Part shown: positions 8,536-17,748 of the stretch, piece after piece
Layout: every line of letters begins with the position of its first letter
Numbering within the stretch: the first letter of the stretch is position 1
Source of the DNA: an uncultured Paracoccaceae bacterium
Lineage (GTDB): Bacteria > Pseudomonadota > Alphaproteobacteria > Rhodobacterales > Rhodobacteraceae
Reading direction: 5' to 3'
DNA: 55,461 nt
Assembly (NCBI GenBank): GCA_938092015.1
Contig: CALKOT010000030.1
Span: forward strand, 1-55,461
The notes under the pieces: model-generated
What the model was told of the DNA's origin: nothing
The model's input: only the letters and a program-made list of their open reading frames with translations
Databases searched by the model: none
Translations under genes and position numbers: made by a program

Positions 8536-9030
8536 TCAGAGCGGTCGACGCTTCAATATGCGATCGACCCTTTTCCCGTTTTTCAGCGGTTTCGCTCGGA
8601 GTACAGAATGGTCGCGAAAACCCATCCTTGAATAGAAAGCCAGGCCTTCAAAATTGTCAGCACGAATGGCGGCATTGATTTCGGTGAAGCCATTGGCGCG
8701 GGCGCTTTTGAACGTGAAATCACACAGCTGCCGCCCGATACCACGGCTTCTTTCGCCAATCCGCACGAAAGTTGAGATATCAGCGATGTGGTCAGGCAGG
8801 TTGGCATGAAGTTCATAACCCTGGAACCCGACGATAGCGCTTGATGCTTCCTCTATCGCTACGTTGCACGCAGCCCTTGGGCCAATGTTGGCGATATAAT
8901 CGCATTGGGTTTCAAGCGAATACTCAACTTCAATGGCCGACGTTCCACCGGCTCTGATAATAGGGTTGATAACGTCAAGCATACCCTGAGCGTCTTCGAT
9001 CTGGACGGGCCGGATCAAGATCTTCACCAT
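8536..9030 (-). CDS. GNAT family N-acetyltransferase
   Basis: A 164-residue GNAT-fold enzyme that transfers an acyl group from acyl-CoA to an amine. Motif A, which binds the CoA pyrophosphate, is RSRGIGRQL near residue 94. It is followed by NAAIRADNFEGLAFYSRMGF, the usual motif B with its Asn and Tyr. The layout resembles phosphinothricin/methionine-sulfoximine acetyltransferase-like proteins, but the acceptor is unknown. The gene begins only 7 bases after moaA on the same strand, so it is probably co-transcribed with moaA; a role in molybdopterin biology is not implied. Confidence 0.85.
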   Translation of the reverse strand: MVKILIRPVQIEDAQGMLDVINPIIRAGGTSAIEVEYSLETQCDYIANIGPRAACNVAIEEASSAIVGFQGYELHANLPDHIADISTFVRIGERSRGIGRQLCDFTFKSARANGFTEINAAIRADNFEGLAFYSRMGFRDHSVLRAKPLKNGKRVDRILKRRPL

Positions 9031-9037
9031 CAGGCGC

Positions 9038-10096
9038 TCAACCGCCTGTCGTGCTCATGTGCCGGCCCATTTCACCAGCGACTTTCTGGCGAGAATAGTC
9101 AAAGTCATGACCTTTGGGTTTGCGCGCAATGGCCTCATAGATCGTTTCGATCAGCTTCTCATTGCCCTCATGCTCTCGCAGTGGGGCTAGCAGATCGGCG
9201 TCGTCATCCTGACCGAGGCACATGTATAGCTGGCCAGTGCAGGTGATGCGTACGCGATTGCAGCCTTCGCAGAAGTTATGTGTCAACGGAGTTATAAAGC
9301 CGATCCGCCCGCCGGTTTCTTCGGATCGCATATACCGTGCTGGGCCACCTGTGTTCAGAGGCAGAGACGTCAGCGTATGTTTCGTTCCGATATCGCGGCG
9401 AACTTGGTTCAACGAATAATACTGATCCAGCCGGTTTTCATTTCCGATATCGCCCATCGGCATCACTTCAATAAAGGTGATGTCCATCCCGCGTGCATGA
9501 GACCAGTCGATCATCTTGACGATCTCGTTATCATTCACACCTTTTAGTGCGACTGCGTTGATCTTGACGGCCAGACCAGCTTCCTGCGCTGCATCCACAC
9601 CATCCATGACTTGCGAAAATCGGCCCCAACGCGTGATGTCCGCGAATTTCTTCTCATCCAGCGTATCGAGTGAGATGTTCACCCGTTTGACGCCAATGTC
9701 CGCCAGTTGCTTGGCGAAACGTCGCAGCTGAGAGCCGTTGGTCGTCAACGTCAGTTCATCCAGGCCCTTGCCCAGTCGTCGTCCCATCGCCTCAAAATAC
9801 TTCATGATATCGCGGCGCACCAAAGGCTCACCGCCAGTGATACGCAGTTTTTTCACGCCGAGGTCGATGAACGCGCCTGAAACACGCTCCAGCTCTTCCA
9901 GCGTCAGCAATTCCTTTTTGGGCAGGAATGTCATGTTTTCCGACATGCAATAGATACAGCGAAAATCGCAGCGGTCTGTGACAGACACGCGAAGATATGT
10001 GATGGGCCGGTTGAATGGGTCGATCAGCGGAGCGTTCACGGCGATGTCCTTTATCCCTGTACTACTAGATTTAAGCCGCATGATGACCGGGTTCAA
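9038..10096 (-). CDS. moaA: GTP 3',8-cyclase MoaA
   Basis: A radical SAM enzyme that converts GTP to 3',8-cyclo-GTP, the first step of molybdenum cofactor synthesis. 352 residues, a little longer than the usual 330 because of the N-terminal lead before [18 protein letters not shown]. Seen: the CxxxCxxC cluster motif as CDFRCIYC (N-terminal 4Fe-4S), [10 protein letters not shown] for SAM binding, and the C-terminal cluster cysteines in [20 protein letters not shown]. The last two residues are the GG seen in MoaA proteins, needed for activity with MoaC. The GNAT gene follows directly. An earlier Met five residues upstream of MRLKSS leaves the exact start uncertain. Confidence 0.97.
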   Translation of the reverse strand: MNPVIMRLKSSSTGIKDIAVNAPLIDPFNRPITYLRVSVTDRCDFRCIYCMSENMTFLPKKELLTLEELERVSGAFIDLGVKKLRITGGEPLVRRDIMKYFEAMGRRLGKGLDELTLTTNGSQLRRFAKQLADIGVKRVNISLDTLDEKKFADITRWGRFSQVMDGVDAAQEAGLAVKINAVALKGVNDNEIVKMIDWSHARGMDITFIEVMPMGDIGNENRLDQYYSLNQVRRDIGTKHTLTSLPLNTGGPARYMRSEETGGRIGFITPLTHNFCEGCNRVRITCTGQLYMCLGQDDDADLLAPLREHEGNEKLIETIYEAIARKPKGHDFDYSRQKVAGEMGRHMSTTGG

Positions 10097-10222
10097 CCGC
10101 TTGATCTGCGGTACTCAGAAACCAAATGTGCCGATTTCCAATTGAATGGTTCGCTAGTCGCGCCTAAAGGCTAGTCCAACTAGAAACAGGTCTGTGACGC
10201 TATAGCAACCGAGGGGCGAATA

Positions 10223-11847
10223 GTGATCAAGGAATCTTCGGACGGCTGGGGCGCTCGCCTGCGGCTCATGGTATGCGCTGCTGCGCTTTTATAGCTGCAT
10301 GTGAGGCTGGGCCGACAAGCCAAACCAACGCCCCTGCTGCTTCAACGGCCCCTGCCGTGGCGCCAAAAGCAGATACGGCGCCTGCGTCGGCGCCAGTTCA
10401 AGTGGTGCCAGCACGGCCGCAACAGGTCTATTCAATCGCGCGCGTTACGCCGGTGATTCCCTCAGGGTCTGATATTGGCTGGTTCACACGCGGCGGTGGA
10501 TCGCCCCGCGATGTGGGCGCATTTGTTGGCAGCGCAGTTATCGATGGACTGTCTGGGGAATTTTCTGGCGGCAAGCCTTTGGCGCTGGAGCTGAAGATTG
10601 AGCAGTTTCGCCCTGTGACGCAGACCGACGCCTCACTTGGCGGGGGCACGCATCGAGTGCAGACCCGTTTCGTGCTGCGCGACGATGCAACGGGCGCTGA
10701 ACTTGCTTCGAGCAATCTGAATATGGATCTGTTGGCGATCGGTGGCGTCGCTGGAGAGATCGCGCGCAATGCCGGGCGAACGCCCGAAGTGCGCTTGCAG
10801 AAAAGAATTGCCGCCGTCGCTTCTGTCTGGGCTGCTGGTCTGACTTGCGCTGACCTTGCGTGTCCGACGCCAGTTGCAGCGCCTGCGCCCGCTCCAACCC
10901 CGGCGCCTGTTCCAGCACCTGAACCTGCGCCAGCACCTGAACCCGCTCCTGCTCCGAAACCAGAAGCAGAACCTGCGCCTGTTCCAGCTGCGGCAACTGG
11001 TTCCGGATCTGGTGCGACGGCAACCGTGGCCGCTGTTGGGGCGGCAGTCGCCGCGCCATTCGTAGCAGCCAAGGAAGCGCTGGATTCTCTGGCGGAACCT
11101 GAAGAAACGGAAGATGCGCCAGCTCCTGAATCTGTGGCGACGCCAGAACCAGCCCCAGCGCCGGAACCCGCCCCAGCGCTGGAACCCGCGCCAGAACCGG
11201 TTTCTGAGCCTGCACCGGTGGAGGCGACTAGTGCTGAGGAAGGCGAAGGCACAGTCGGCGGTTTCTTCAACTCTTTGTTTGGCGAAAACGACAAGACTGG
11301 TGAAGATCAAACGGCAGCTGTTGAGACGCCAACACCCGCCCCTGCACCGGTTCCTGAACCCGCGCCAGCGCCGGAACCCACGCCAGCCCCTGCTCCGGCC
11401 CCAACTCCTACACCAGCAGTTAAGCCTGCGCCTGCAGCAGTTAAGCCTGCGCCTGCACAAGAAGCTGGCAGCCCGTTCTTCCGTAGCTCAGCGTCTGAGC
11501 CTTATGTCTTGCCGCAAACCGCACTACTTGGACGTCAGCAACGCGCCAATGATCCTCTGCGGCGTCAGCAAGGCGATGTGGTCCTTGAGATCGCTAATCT
11601 GCCATCCTACTGGGACGGTGATGCGACAACGGGCGGTGTTTGGGTGGCCTTGCCTTTTGCGCCGGCTTATCGCCGCGCCATCGTGACGAACCCTGCGAAT
11701 GGTCGGACTGTCGAAGCCAACTTGTTCTGGCGCGACCCACACGCTGGCGGGGGTTTGACCCTGCTTTCCAGCGAAGCGGCCAATGCTTTGGGCGTTGCGC
11801 CGGGTCAGGTGACCAACCTTGGCGTAAAAGTCATCGCGGCGGACTAG
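10223..11847 (+). CDS. Pro/Ala-rich lipoprotein (DUF6778-like) with RlpA-like C-terminal barrel; leader frameshifted
   Basis: Uninterrupted from the ATG at 10273 (524 residues). Residues about 45-200 form a folded domain (SDIGWFTRGGGSPRDV onward) like the DUF6778 lipoproteins of Rhodobacterales. Two long Pro/Ala/Glu linkers follow, with a short VGGFFNSLFGE segment between. The C-terminus (AIVTNPANGRTVEANLF, then LTLLSSEAANALGV) resembles the double-psi beta-barrel of RlpA. A GTG at 10223, preceded by GAGGGG, reads a good lipoprotein leader (MIKESSDGWGARLRLMVCAA) that hits TAG near 10294. Removing two bases (TA) near 10291 would join it to the lipobox AAC-E, so the leader is frameshifted by mutation or base-call error. 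Probably a periplasmic, outer-membrane-anchored envelope protein. Confidence 0.7.
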
Positions 11848-11858
11848 TCCTGCCGCGA
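11834..11858 (+). terminator. stem-loop over the lipoprotein stop codon
   Basis: TCGCGGC (11834-11840) pairs with GCCGCGA (11852-11858) around the inner palindrome GGACTAGTCC, and includes the TAG stop. There is no U-tract, so this is more likely an mRNA-stabilising or processing hairpin than an efficient intrinsic terminator. A second hairpin follows at once. Confidence 0.4.
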
Positions 11859-11862
11859 TCCC

Positions 11863-11891
11863 CCTCCTAGGTTCGTAGGAACCCTAGGAGG
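11863..11891 (+). promoter_or_regulatory. hairpin that sequesters the Shine-Dalgarno of the next gene
   Basis: CCTCCTAGGTTC pairs with GAACCCTAGGAGG (one bulged C) around a GTAG loop. The 3' arm contains AGGAGG (11886-11891), the ribosome site for the ATG at 11899. In the folded state this near-perfect consensus site is fully paired, which implies translational control or coupling to upstream transcription and translation. Confidence 0.5.
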
Positions 11892-11898
11892 ATATTCC

Positions 11899-12846
11899 AT
11901 GACCAGCACGACAGACCGCGCCCGCGCCGCAATGATGGGGGCCGCTGTGGCCGATGCCGCCACGATGGGCTTTCATTGGCTTTATGATCAGGCGCGGATT
12001 GCCGAAGTGGCCGGTGATGAGCCTGAGTTTCGCGCCCCGAACAAAGCCGACTTCCAAGACAAAGGTTACTTCGCACACGGCGGCAAAACGCCTGGCGAGG
12101 CGTCGCACTATGGCGCGCAGATGATGGCGATGGCGACCGCGATGGCGGGGCAGGATGGGTATACGGCTGATGCCTATGCTGGCGCCTTTCGCGAATGGTT
12201 CGACTACGGCGGACGCTGGGTTGGGTATTGCGACCGACCGACCCGGGCCACGTTGCTGGCCATGGCCGCCGCCGCGGCTGATGAACAGCCGATAACGACC
12301 TGCGGCGCTGATGACGCTCAGCTTCCAGCGATCTCAAAACTGCCGGTGCTGGTCGCGCGCCACCATGATGATCCGGGACTAGCGGAGTTGGTGGAAAGCG
12401 CCGTTCGGCTGACGAATGACCGCGATGATAGCGTCGCCTGGGGTCTGGCGACGGCGCGAATGCTTGCAGCGGCGATTCACGGCGCTTCGCCGGGCGACGC
12501 AGTCGCAGCGGCGCGAGAGGGCACGACGGATCAAATCACCAAGCAGATCGCTGCGGTGCATGAGATGAAATCGTCTACAACAGCTGAGGTCGCGACCGCC
12601 CACGCGCTTCACTGTCAGCTAGAGGTCGCGTTTCCCGTTCTCTGCCATGCAATCCTGACAGCGGAAAGCTATAAGGACGCGGTGCGGGCGAACATTCTGG
12701 CGGGCGGAGATAACTGCGGGCGGTCTATCCCGATTGGCGCTGTGCTGGGCGCCTGCTTTACGGGAGATGATACGCGTGGCATTCCGACAGAATGGGCGGC
12801 CAAGTTGAAAGCGCCCGGCGATTTCATAACGGTGGTCGCTGGCTGA
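11899..12846 (+). CDS. ADP-ribosylglycohydrolase family protein (J1-crystallin-like)
   Basis: A 315-residue all-helical protein of the ADP-ribosylglycohydrolase family. Seen: the N-terminal helix ARAAMMGAAVADAATMGFHW (D replaces the usual GDALG), and the C-terminal metal-site segment GGDNCGRSIPIGAVLGA. Active hydrolases have GGDTDT in that place; here the second Asp is replaced by Cys-Gly-Arg. This variant is typical of J1-crystallin-like homologues, so hydrolysis of ADP-ribosyl-protein is doubtful. Its ribosome site lies in a hairpin. The esterase gene starts 9 bases after its stop. Confidence 0.85.
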   Translation: MTSTTDRARAAMMGAAVADAATMGFHWLYDQARIAEVAGDEPEFRAPNKADFQDKGYFAHGGKTPGEASHYGAQMMAMATAMAGQDGYTADAYAGAFREWFDYGGRWVGYCDRPTRATLLAMAAAAADEQPITTCGADDAQLPAISKLPVLVARHHDDPGLAELVESAVRLTNDRDDSVAWGLATARMLAAAIHGASPGDAVAAAREGTTDQITKQIAAVHEMKSSTTAEVATAHALHCQLEVAFPVLCHAILTAESYKDAVRANILAGGDNCGRSIPIGAVLGACFTGDDTRGIPTEWAAKLKAPGDFITVVAG

Positions 12847-12854
12847 GCCAGCAT

Positions 12855-13577
12855 ATGGCGACCTTCCTTTTCGTTCACGGCGCCTGGCATGGCGGTTGGT
12901 GCTGGAAGGCGCTTGAAGCCCAGCTTCGCGCTGCTGGCAATGAGACTCATGCCCCGACCCTGACAGGGTTGGGAGAACGGGCGCATCTGGCCCATGCGGA
13001 TATCGATGCGGACAGTCATGTTGAGGATATCCTCGCCGTCATCAAATGGCGTGAACTGGATGATATTGTGCTGGTTGGCCATTCTTATGGCGGGCTAATC
13101 ATCACAGGTGTCGCCGGACGGACGCCTGAAAAGATCAAGGCGCTGGTCTGTCTTGACGCTTTTGTGCCTGTGGAAAGTGGCCGATCGCTGTTCGCCGACG
13201 CCAACCCTGAGCGATTTGCAGGGTTTGAGGCGCAACTGTCTGGTGGCGGGTTTCTGATCAGTCCCGATTACTTTGATGCCTGGACTGATGACCTGGCAAA
13301 GAAGGCTTGGTTGAAAACAATGTGTACCCCGAATCCGGTGGAGTGCTTTCGTAAAGGTGTGACCCTGACAGGGAGTGAGGCTGAGGTCGCCAATCGCCAT
13401 TATATTCTAGCTGCACGGAACAAGCCGTCAGCTCTCTGGGCGCAATTTGACCGAGTACGAATGCAGCCCGGTTGGACAGCGGACCAGCTCGCAACGAAGC
13501 ATGATGCGATGGTAGAGAACCCGGTTGGATTGGCCGCAAAGCTGGGCGAATATGTCGGCGGTTTACGTGAAAAGTGA
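12855..13577 (+). CDS. alpha/beta hydrolase (EstC/hydroxynitrile-lyase-like esterase)
   Basis: A 240-residue compact alpha/beta hydrolase. Seen: FVHGAWHGGWCW (HGxW oxyanion motif), LTGLGERAH, nucleophile elbow GHSYGG (Ser near residue 78), catalytic acid region near 190, and the late KHDAMVENP. This is the pattern of plant-type methylesterase/hydroxynitrile lyase relatives and bacterial EstC/pyrethroid hydrolases. The start is the ATG at 12855, which begins the conserved beta-strand; a longer in-frame start would lie inside the upstream gene. Cytoplasmic; substrate unknown. Confidence 0.88.
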   Translation: MATFLFVHGAWHGGWCWKALEAQLRAAGNETHAPTLTGLGERAHLAHADIDADSHVEDILAVIKWRELDDIVLVGHSYGGLIITGVAGRTPEKIKALVCLDAFVPVESGRSLFADANPERFAGFEAQLSGGGFLISPDYFDAWTDDLAKKAWLKTMCTPNPVECFRKGVTLTGSEAEVANRHYILAARNKPSALWAQFDRVRMQPGWTADQLATKHDAMVENPVGLAAKLGEYVGGLREK

Positions 13578-13671
13578 TAAGCTTTCACATGTGAAAGAAA
13601 TTACAAGCTATTGATAAATATAGCTTTCAATCGAGAATGCCTTAATTTGTTCACTTTATGTTTCTATGTTC
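13567..13671. repeat. intergenic palindromic element, copy 1
   Basis: Between convergent genes (esterase and phoB). The core is the perfect 16-bp palindrome CTTTCACATGTGAAAG at 13582-13597, followed after 8 bases by AAGCTATTGA and ending TATGTTCCG. A GTGAAA at 13567-13572 can pair with TTTCAC of the palindrome. Copy 2 is at 24722-24806 and a diverged copy 3 at 54356-54410. A near-SOS sequence GTTC-N7-GTTT lies at 13649-13663. Confidence 0.65.
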
Positions 13672-13700
13672 CGTACGGCGACAAACGAAACGCCCTTGCA

Positions 13701-14402
13701 CTACTTTTCGAAATCCAGCGAATACCCAGCGCCGCGCACCGTGCGGATTGGGTCGATAAGGCCATTTGACTTCAGCGCCTTGCGCAGGCGTCCGACATGC
13801 ACGTCGACGGTGCGTGCTTCTACGTAGATATCCCGCCCCCAAACGAGATCCAGCAGGCGCTCGCGCGAATAGACCCGGCCCGGCTTTTCCATAAACACGG
13901 ATAACAGCCGGTACTCAGTCGGCCCCAAATGTACGGCCGTTCCGGCCCGCGTGACCTTATGCTGTTCGACGTTCAGCGTGATGTCGCCATGGCTGATCGT
14001 CTCTTCGCCGCCTGCCGGACTGCCCCGGCGGATGATGGCGCGGACACGGGCCATTAACTCGCTTACCGAATAAGGTTTGACGACATAGTCATCGGCGCCG
14101 GTGTCGAGGCCGCGCACGCGGTCCTCTTCCTGCCCTCTCGCGGTGAGCATGATGATTGGGATGGCGCGGGTGGCGGGTTTGTGCTTGATCTGGCGGCAGG
14201 CTTCGATCCCAGACAGATTGGGCAGCATCCAGTCGAGGATGATCAGATCAGGCGTCTCTTCCTCGGCGATCAGCACGCCTTCTTCGCCGTCAGCAGCCTT
14301 CAGAACGCGGAACCCTTCGGCCTCAACATTATAGGCGAGCATCTCCAGCTGGGCTGGTTCATCTTCAACAATCAGGATGCAGGGCGCGTCTGATGCGACC
14401 AT
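13701..14402 (-). CDS. phoB: phosphate regulon response regulator PhoB
   Basis: An OmpR-family response regulator of 233 residues from the ATG at 14402. The receiver domain (residues 7-120) shows ILIVEDEP (acidic pocket), LDWMLPN with the phosphorylated Asp, MLTARG and the Lys of VVKPYS. The C-terminal winged helix ends with TVDVHVGRLRKAL and RGAGYSLD. Activated by PhoR under phosphate limitation, it binds Pho boxes such as the one before pstS. It is the last gene of the pst-phoU-phoB cluster, 5 bases after phoU. Confidence 0.96.
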   Translation of the reverse strand: MVASDAPCILIVEDEPAQLEMLAYNVEAEGFRVLKAADGEEGVLIAEEETPDLIILDWMLPNLSGIEACRQIKHKPATRAIPIIMLTARGQEEDRVRGLDTGADDYVVKPYSVSELMARVRAIIRRGSPAGGEETISHGDITLNVEQHKVTRAGTAVHLGPTEYRLLSVFMEKPGRVYSRERLLDLVWGRDIYVEARTVDVHVGRLRKALKSNGLIDPIRTVRGAGYSLDFEK

Positions 14403-14406
14403 GTTC

Positions 14407-15123
14407 TTAACCCTTTTCGCCGGAATAGTAGGCGGTTTCATCGCCTTTCTGGCGGTCATCATCCGGTAGGGCGCCATCGACTAGGTAGATGATCTGTTCC
14501 GCGATTCCAGTCGCATGATCGCCCATGCGTTCGACGTTTTTCGCGATGAATAGAAGGTGTAAGCAGGCGGTGATGTTTTGTGGCTGCTCCATCATATAGG
14601 TCAGCATTTCCCGAAATAGCGTGTTGTGCAGCTGATCGACCTGCTCATCCCGGTCGCGAATCTCGTACGCCATGGCGGTGTCGCGGGCGATGAAAGCATC
14701 CAGCACGTCGCGGACCATTTCGCGAACAAGTTTGCTCATCCGTTCAATCATCTTAGATGAACCACCGATATTGCCAGCTTCAGCCAGCGCCTCGACCCGT
14801 TTGCCCATGTTCTTGGCGTAGTCGCCCATGCGTTCCAGGCTGGAAGTAACCTTGAGGGCGGTGACCACGCGGCGAAGGTCCACTGCCATGGGTTGGCGCA
14901 TGGCGATGAAACGGATCGCCAATTCATCTATCTGCGCCTCGAATGCGTCGACATCCTTGTCTTTGCGACGAACACGTTGCCCTGCTTCCACATCCCTTGT
15001 GATCAGCGCCTGCACGCCGTCGGCGATCTGGGCTTCGACCAGGCCGCCCATTTCCAGCAGCAGGGTTTCGATCTGCCTGAGGTCGGCGTCAACGGCGGTG
15101 ACGATATGTGCGTTGTCTGTCAT
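14407..15123 (-). CDS. phoU: phosphate signalling complex protein PhoU
   Basis: A 238-residue peripheral membrane protein made of two similar three-helix bundles, each with the metal-binding E/D pattern: first SLERMGDYAKNM near residue 90, second NVERMGDHATGIAEQI near 195. PhoU links the PstSCAB transporter to PhoR and keeps PhoR in phosphatase mode when phosphate is plentiful. The start is the ATG at 15123 (MTDNAHIV), two residues after the pstB stop. A longer frame reaches back over pstB and is not supported. Confidence 0.96.
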   Translation of the reverse strand: MTDNAHIVTAVDADLRQIETLLLEMGGLVEAQIADGVQALITRDVEAGQRVRRKDKDVDAFEAQIDELAIRFIAMRQPMAVDLRRVVTALKVTSSLERMGDYAKNMGKRVEALAEAGNIGGSSKMIERMSKLVREMVRDVLDAFIARDTAMAYEIRDRDEQVDQLHNTLFREMLTYMMEQPQNITACLHLLFIAKNVERMGDHATGIAEQIIYLVDGALPDDDRQKGDETAYYSGEKG

Positions 15124-15127
15124 GGCT

Positions 15128-15925
15128 CTATCCGATCCGGCCGGTGATGTAGTTCTGTGTGCGTTCATCCTGCGGCGACATGAATATGTCGTCCGTATTG
15201 CCCTGTTCAACAAGTTCGCCAAGGTGGAAAAACGCGGTTTTTTGCGAAATGCGGGCGGCCTGTTGCATCGAATGGGTGACGATGACGATGGCGTAGTTCT
15301 CACGCAGCTCATCTATCAGTTCTTCGACCTTGGCCGTAGCGATAGGGTCGAGGGCCGAGCATGGCTCATCCATCAGCAGCACTTCTGGTGCTGTGGCGAT
15401 GGCGCGGGCGATGCAGAGGCGCTGTTGCTGGCCGCCGGAAAGGCCGGTGCCGGGGGCGGTAAGGCGGTCTTTCACCTCATCCCAGAGGGCCGCTCTGGTG
15501 AGGGCGTATTCGACGATCTCGTCGAGGTCGGCCTTGGTGGATGCGAGGCCGTGGATGCGGGGGCCGTAGGCGATGTTGTCGTAGATCGATTTCGGAAACG
15601 GGTTGGGTTTCTGAAACACCATGCCGACGCGGGCGCGTAGCTGCACAGGGTCTACGTCGGGGTCGTAGATGTCTGATCCCTCGACCTTGATCTCGCCGGT
15701 GACTTTGCAAATATCAATCGTGTCGTTCATCCGGTTGATGCACCGCAGGAAGGTCGATTTCCCGCAGCCCGATGGGCCGATAAAGGCGGTCACGGCCTTG
15801 TCGCCGATGTCGACGGTGACGTCCTTGATGGCGTGGTTGTCGCCATAAAAGACATCGACATTGCGGGCGGTAATTTTGGCGATAACGGGCATCGCATCCA
15901 GGTCTTTCATCATAGCCTCATTCAT
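15128..15925 (-). CDS. pstB: phosphate ABC transporter ATP-binding protein PstB
   Basis: The ATPase of the high-affinity phosphate importer, 265 residues. Seen: Walker [20 protein letters not shown] (the PstB-typical RCINRMND follows the P-loop), Q-loop VFQKPNPFP, signature [14 protein letters not shown], Walker [14 protein letters not shown] and the switch His in VTHSM. The start at 15925 (MNEAMMKD) overlaps the pstA stop by a few bases and has GGTGA upstream. Alternative internal Met residues exist 4-11 residues later. Confidence 0.97.
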   Translation of the reverse strand: MNEAMMKDLDAMPVIAKITARNVDVFYGDNHAIKDVTVDIGDKAVTAFIGPSGCGKSTFLRCINRMNDTIDICKVTGEIKVEGSDIYDPDVDPVQLRARVGMVFQKPNPFPKSIYDNIAYGPRIHGLASTKADLDEIVEYALTRAALWDEVKDRLTAPGTGLSGGQQQRLCIARAIATAPEVLLMDEPCSALDPIATAKVEELIDELRENYAIVIVTHSMQQAARISQKTAFFHLGELVEQGNTDDIFMSPQDERTQNYITGRIG

Positions 15926-15929
15926 GTCG

Positions 15930-17735
15930 TCACCAGCGCCGCTCAAAGCGTTTGCGCAGGACAATTGCGGTTATGTTCATTAGCAGCAGGAAGCTCAGGA
16001 GGACGCAGATCGTCAGCGCTGTCTTGGCTTCGAACGCGCGTTCGGGGAAATCTGACCAGCGGAAGATCTGCACGGGCAGGACGGACGCGCTGTCGGTCAC
16101 GCCCTGCGGGATGTCGACGATAAAAGCGACCATGCCGATCATGATCAGCGGGGCGGTTTCACCGAGGGCTTGCGCCATGCCGATGATTGATCCCGTCAGA
16201 ATGCCGGGCATCGCAAGGGGGAGGACATGGTGGAACGTCGCCTGCTGCTTCGACGCGCCGACGCCTAAGGCCGCGTCGCGGATCGATGGCGGCACGGCCC
16301 GGATCGCGGCGCGGGAGGCGATGATGACCGTGGGCAGGGTCATCAGCGCCAGAACCATCCCGCCCGCGATGGGGGCTGAGCGGGGGGCGAAGCCGCCGAT
16401 GGTGAAGGCTGTGCCCCAGACTTCCAGCTCTAATCCTGTCACGAAGATCGCAAGGCCGAGAAGGCCGAAGACGATAGAGGGCACGGCGGCGAGGTTGTTG
16501 ATGTTCACCTCGACGAAGTTGGTGAAGCGGTTCTTTGGGGCAAATTCTTCCAGATAGATGGCGGCCATGACGCCGATGGGGAAGGCGAGAAAGAACGTCA
16601 CGATCATGGTCCAGAACGTACCGACCATGGCGCCCCAGACGCCGGCGAGCTCAGCCTCTCGGCTATCGCCAGAGGTGAAGAAACGCCAGTTGAAAACGGA
16701 TGTGACCGCGTCGCGATCCCGCAGTTTTTCCAGCCAGACGATCTGGTTGTCAGTGACTTTTCGGCTGTCTTCTGACGTCGGCATGACAAAGAGGTGGCTG
16801 TCGGTCGCCTCTGCTGAAGTCAGCGGGACCAGCACCTCGCCCGTGATCTTGGTGGGGCTGAGCTTCGTCGCTTTGATCCAGCCGCCATTGGCTTGGATGA
16901 ACAGGCTGATCATCTCGGATGACAGCGCCTCTTCCCCGCCGGGGCGGGCGCCGCGCAGCTCCAGATCGTCGGCCTTGGCGATCAAGGCGTCGCGCTGGGT
17001 CGCGTAGCCTTCTGCGCTCGCCAGCATGTTTTCGCGGGTTTTGTCGTCCGTTTCTGCAGCTGCGCGTTCGGCGAAGACTGACCTGCCGTTTTCCTGGCGC
17101 GCGGCGTCCTCGCGGATGCGCTTGGCCTCGACCAGCAGGCGCGCTTTCAGGATCTCAAGATCGCCCGCGAAATCCTCGGCGGTTGAGGTGATTTCGACTG
17201 CTTCACCGACCGCAGCGACACTGCCTGTGATCGACAGGGTGCCACCGATGGCGCGCTCTTCCAGCTCACCAAAGAAGCCTTTGAAGTAGAGATCAGCGTC
17301 GTCTGACAGAAGGAAGGTGAAGTCAGCGGTTTTGCCGATGACGGCAGGGTTATCGACGGCAAAGTCGTTCAGCTCAAATGAGGCGCCGCTTGAGACGAGG
17401 CCATAAAGCTGGCGCCGGATTTTGCGGCCCTTGGCGTAGGGAAACGCCTCTTTAAGCGTATCCTTCATCAGGCCGCCATAGTTGCCATCCGACGGGTCGT
17501 CTTGGTTGACCTTGTCGGACGCGAAATCGACCGGCAGAGCCACATAATGTTCAGTCAGCGCACCTGCGGCCTTGGTGAACACCGACGACAGCAGCGCCAC
17601 CAGCGCCAGAGCGGCAAGGCCAATGGCGAGGATGCCGTACATCTTCAGCCGCACTTCGGACCGTCGGCGGGATTTCGCCCGCGCCGTTGCGGCGGAAGAA
17701 GCGTGGAGCGCGGTAAGCGCTGTTATATCGACCAT
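15930..17735 (-). CDS. pstA: phosphate ABC transporter permease PstA, long form with N-terminal periplasmic domain
   Basis: A 601-residue permease, twice the size of E. coli PstA (about 296). Residues 30-55 form the first membrane helix. They are followed by a large soluble insertion of roughly 320 residues (DUF3333-like, with a Glu/Arg/Ala-rich coiled-coil stretch near residues 190-260). The canonical permease domain then starts near [15 protein letters not shown], with the EAA-type loop [19 protein letters not shown] and [16 protein letters not shown]. Such long PstA proteins are common in alphaproteobacteria. It overlaps pstB and is 13 bases from pstC. Confidence 0.95.
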   Translation of the reverse strand: MVDITALTALHASSAATARAKSRRRSEVRLKMYGILAIGLAALALVALLSSVFTKAAGALTEHYVALPVDFASDKVNQDDPSDGNYGGLMKDTLKEAFPYAKGRKIRRQLYGLVSSGASFELNDFAVDNPAVIGKTADFTFLLSDDADLYFKGFFGELEERAIGGTLSITGSVAAVGEAVEITSTAEDFAGDLEILKARLLVEAKRIREDAARQENGRSVFAERAAAETDDKTRENMLASAEGYATQRDALIAKADDLELRGARPGGEEALSSEMISLFIQANGGWIKATKLSPTKITGEVLVPLTSAEATDSHLFVMPTSEDSRKVTDNQIVWLEKLRDRDAVTSVFNWRFFTSGDSREAELAGVWGAMVGTFWTMIVTFFLAFPIGVMAAIYLEEFAPKNRFTNFVEVNINNLAAVPSIVFGLLGLAIFVTGLELEVWGTAFTIGGFAPRSAPIAGGMVLALMTLPTVIIASRAAIRAVPPSIRDAALGVGASKQQATFHHVLPLAMPGILTGSIIGMAQALGETAPLIMIGMVAFIVDIPQGVTDSASVLPVQIFRWSDFPERAFEAKTALTICVLLSFLLLMNITAIVLRKRFERRW

Positions 17736-17748
17736 GATCGAGGCTCCC

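Noticed and set aside
10130-10200. Molybdenum-cofactor riboswitch upstream of moaA
   Set aside because: Only short, imperfect stems (CTAG and GCC-TAAA-GGC); no resemblance to the known conserved core that I could trace.
10428-11460. Long open frames antisense to the Pro/Ala-rich lipoprotein
   Set aside because: They mirror the GC-rich Pro/Ala repeats (giving Gly/Ala/Ser or Arg/Trp repeats), have no ribosome sites and no recognisable domain.
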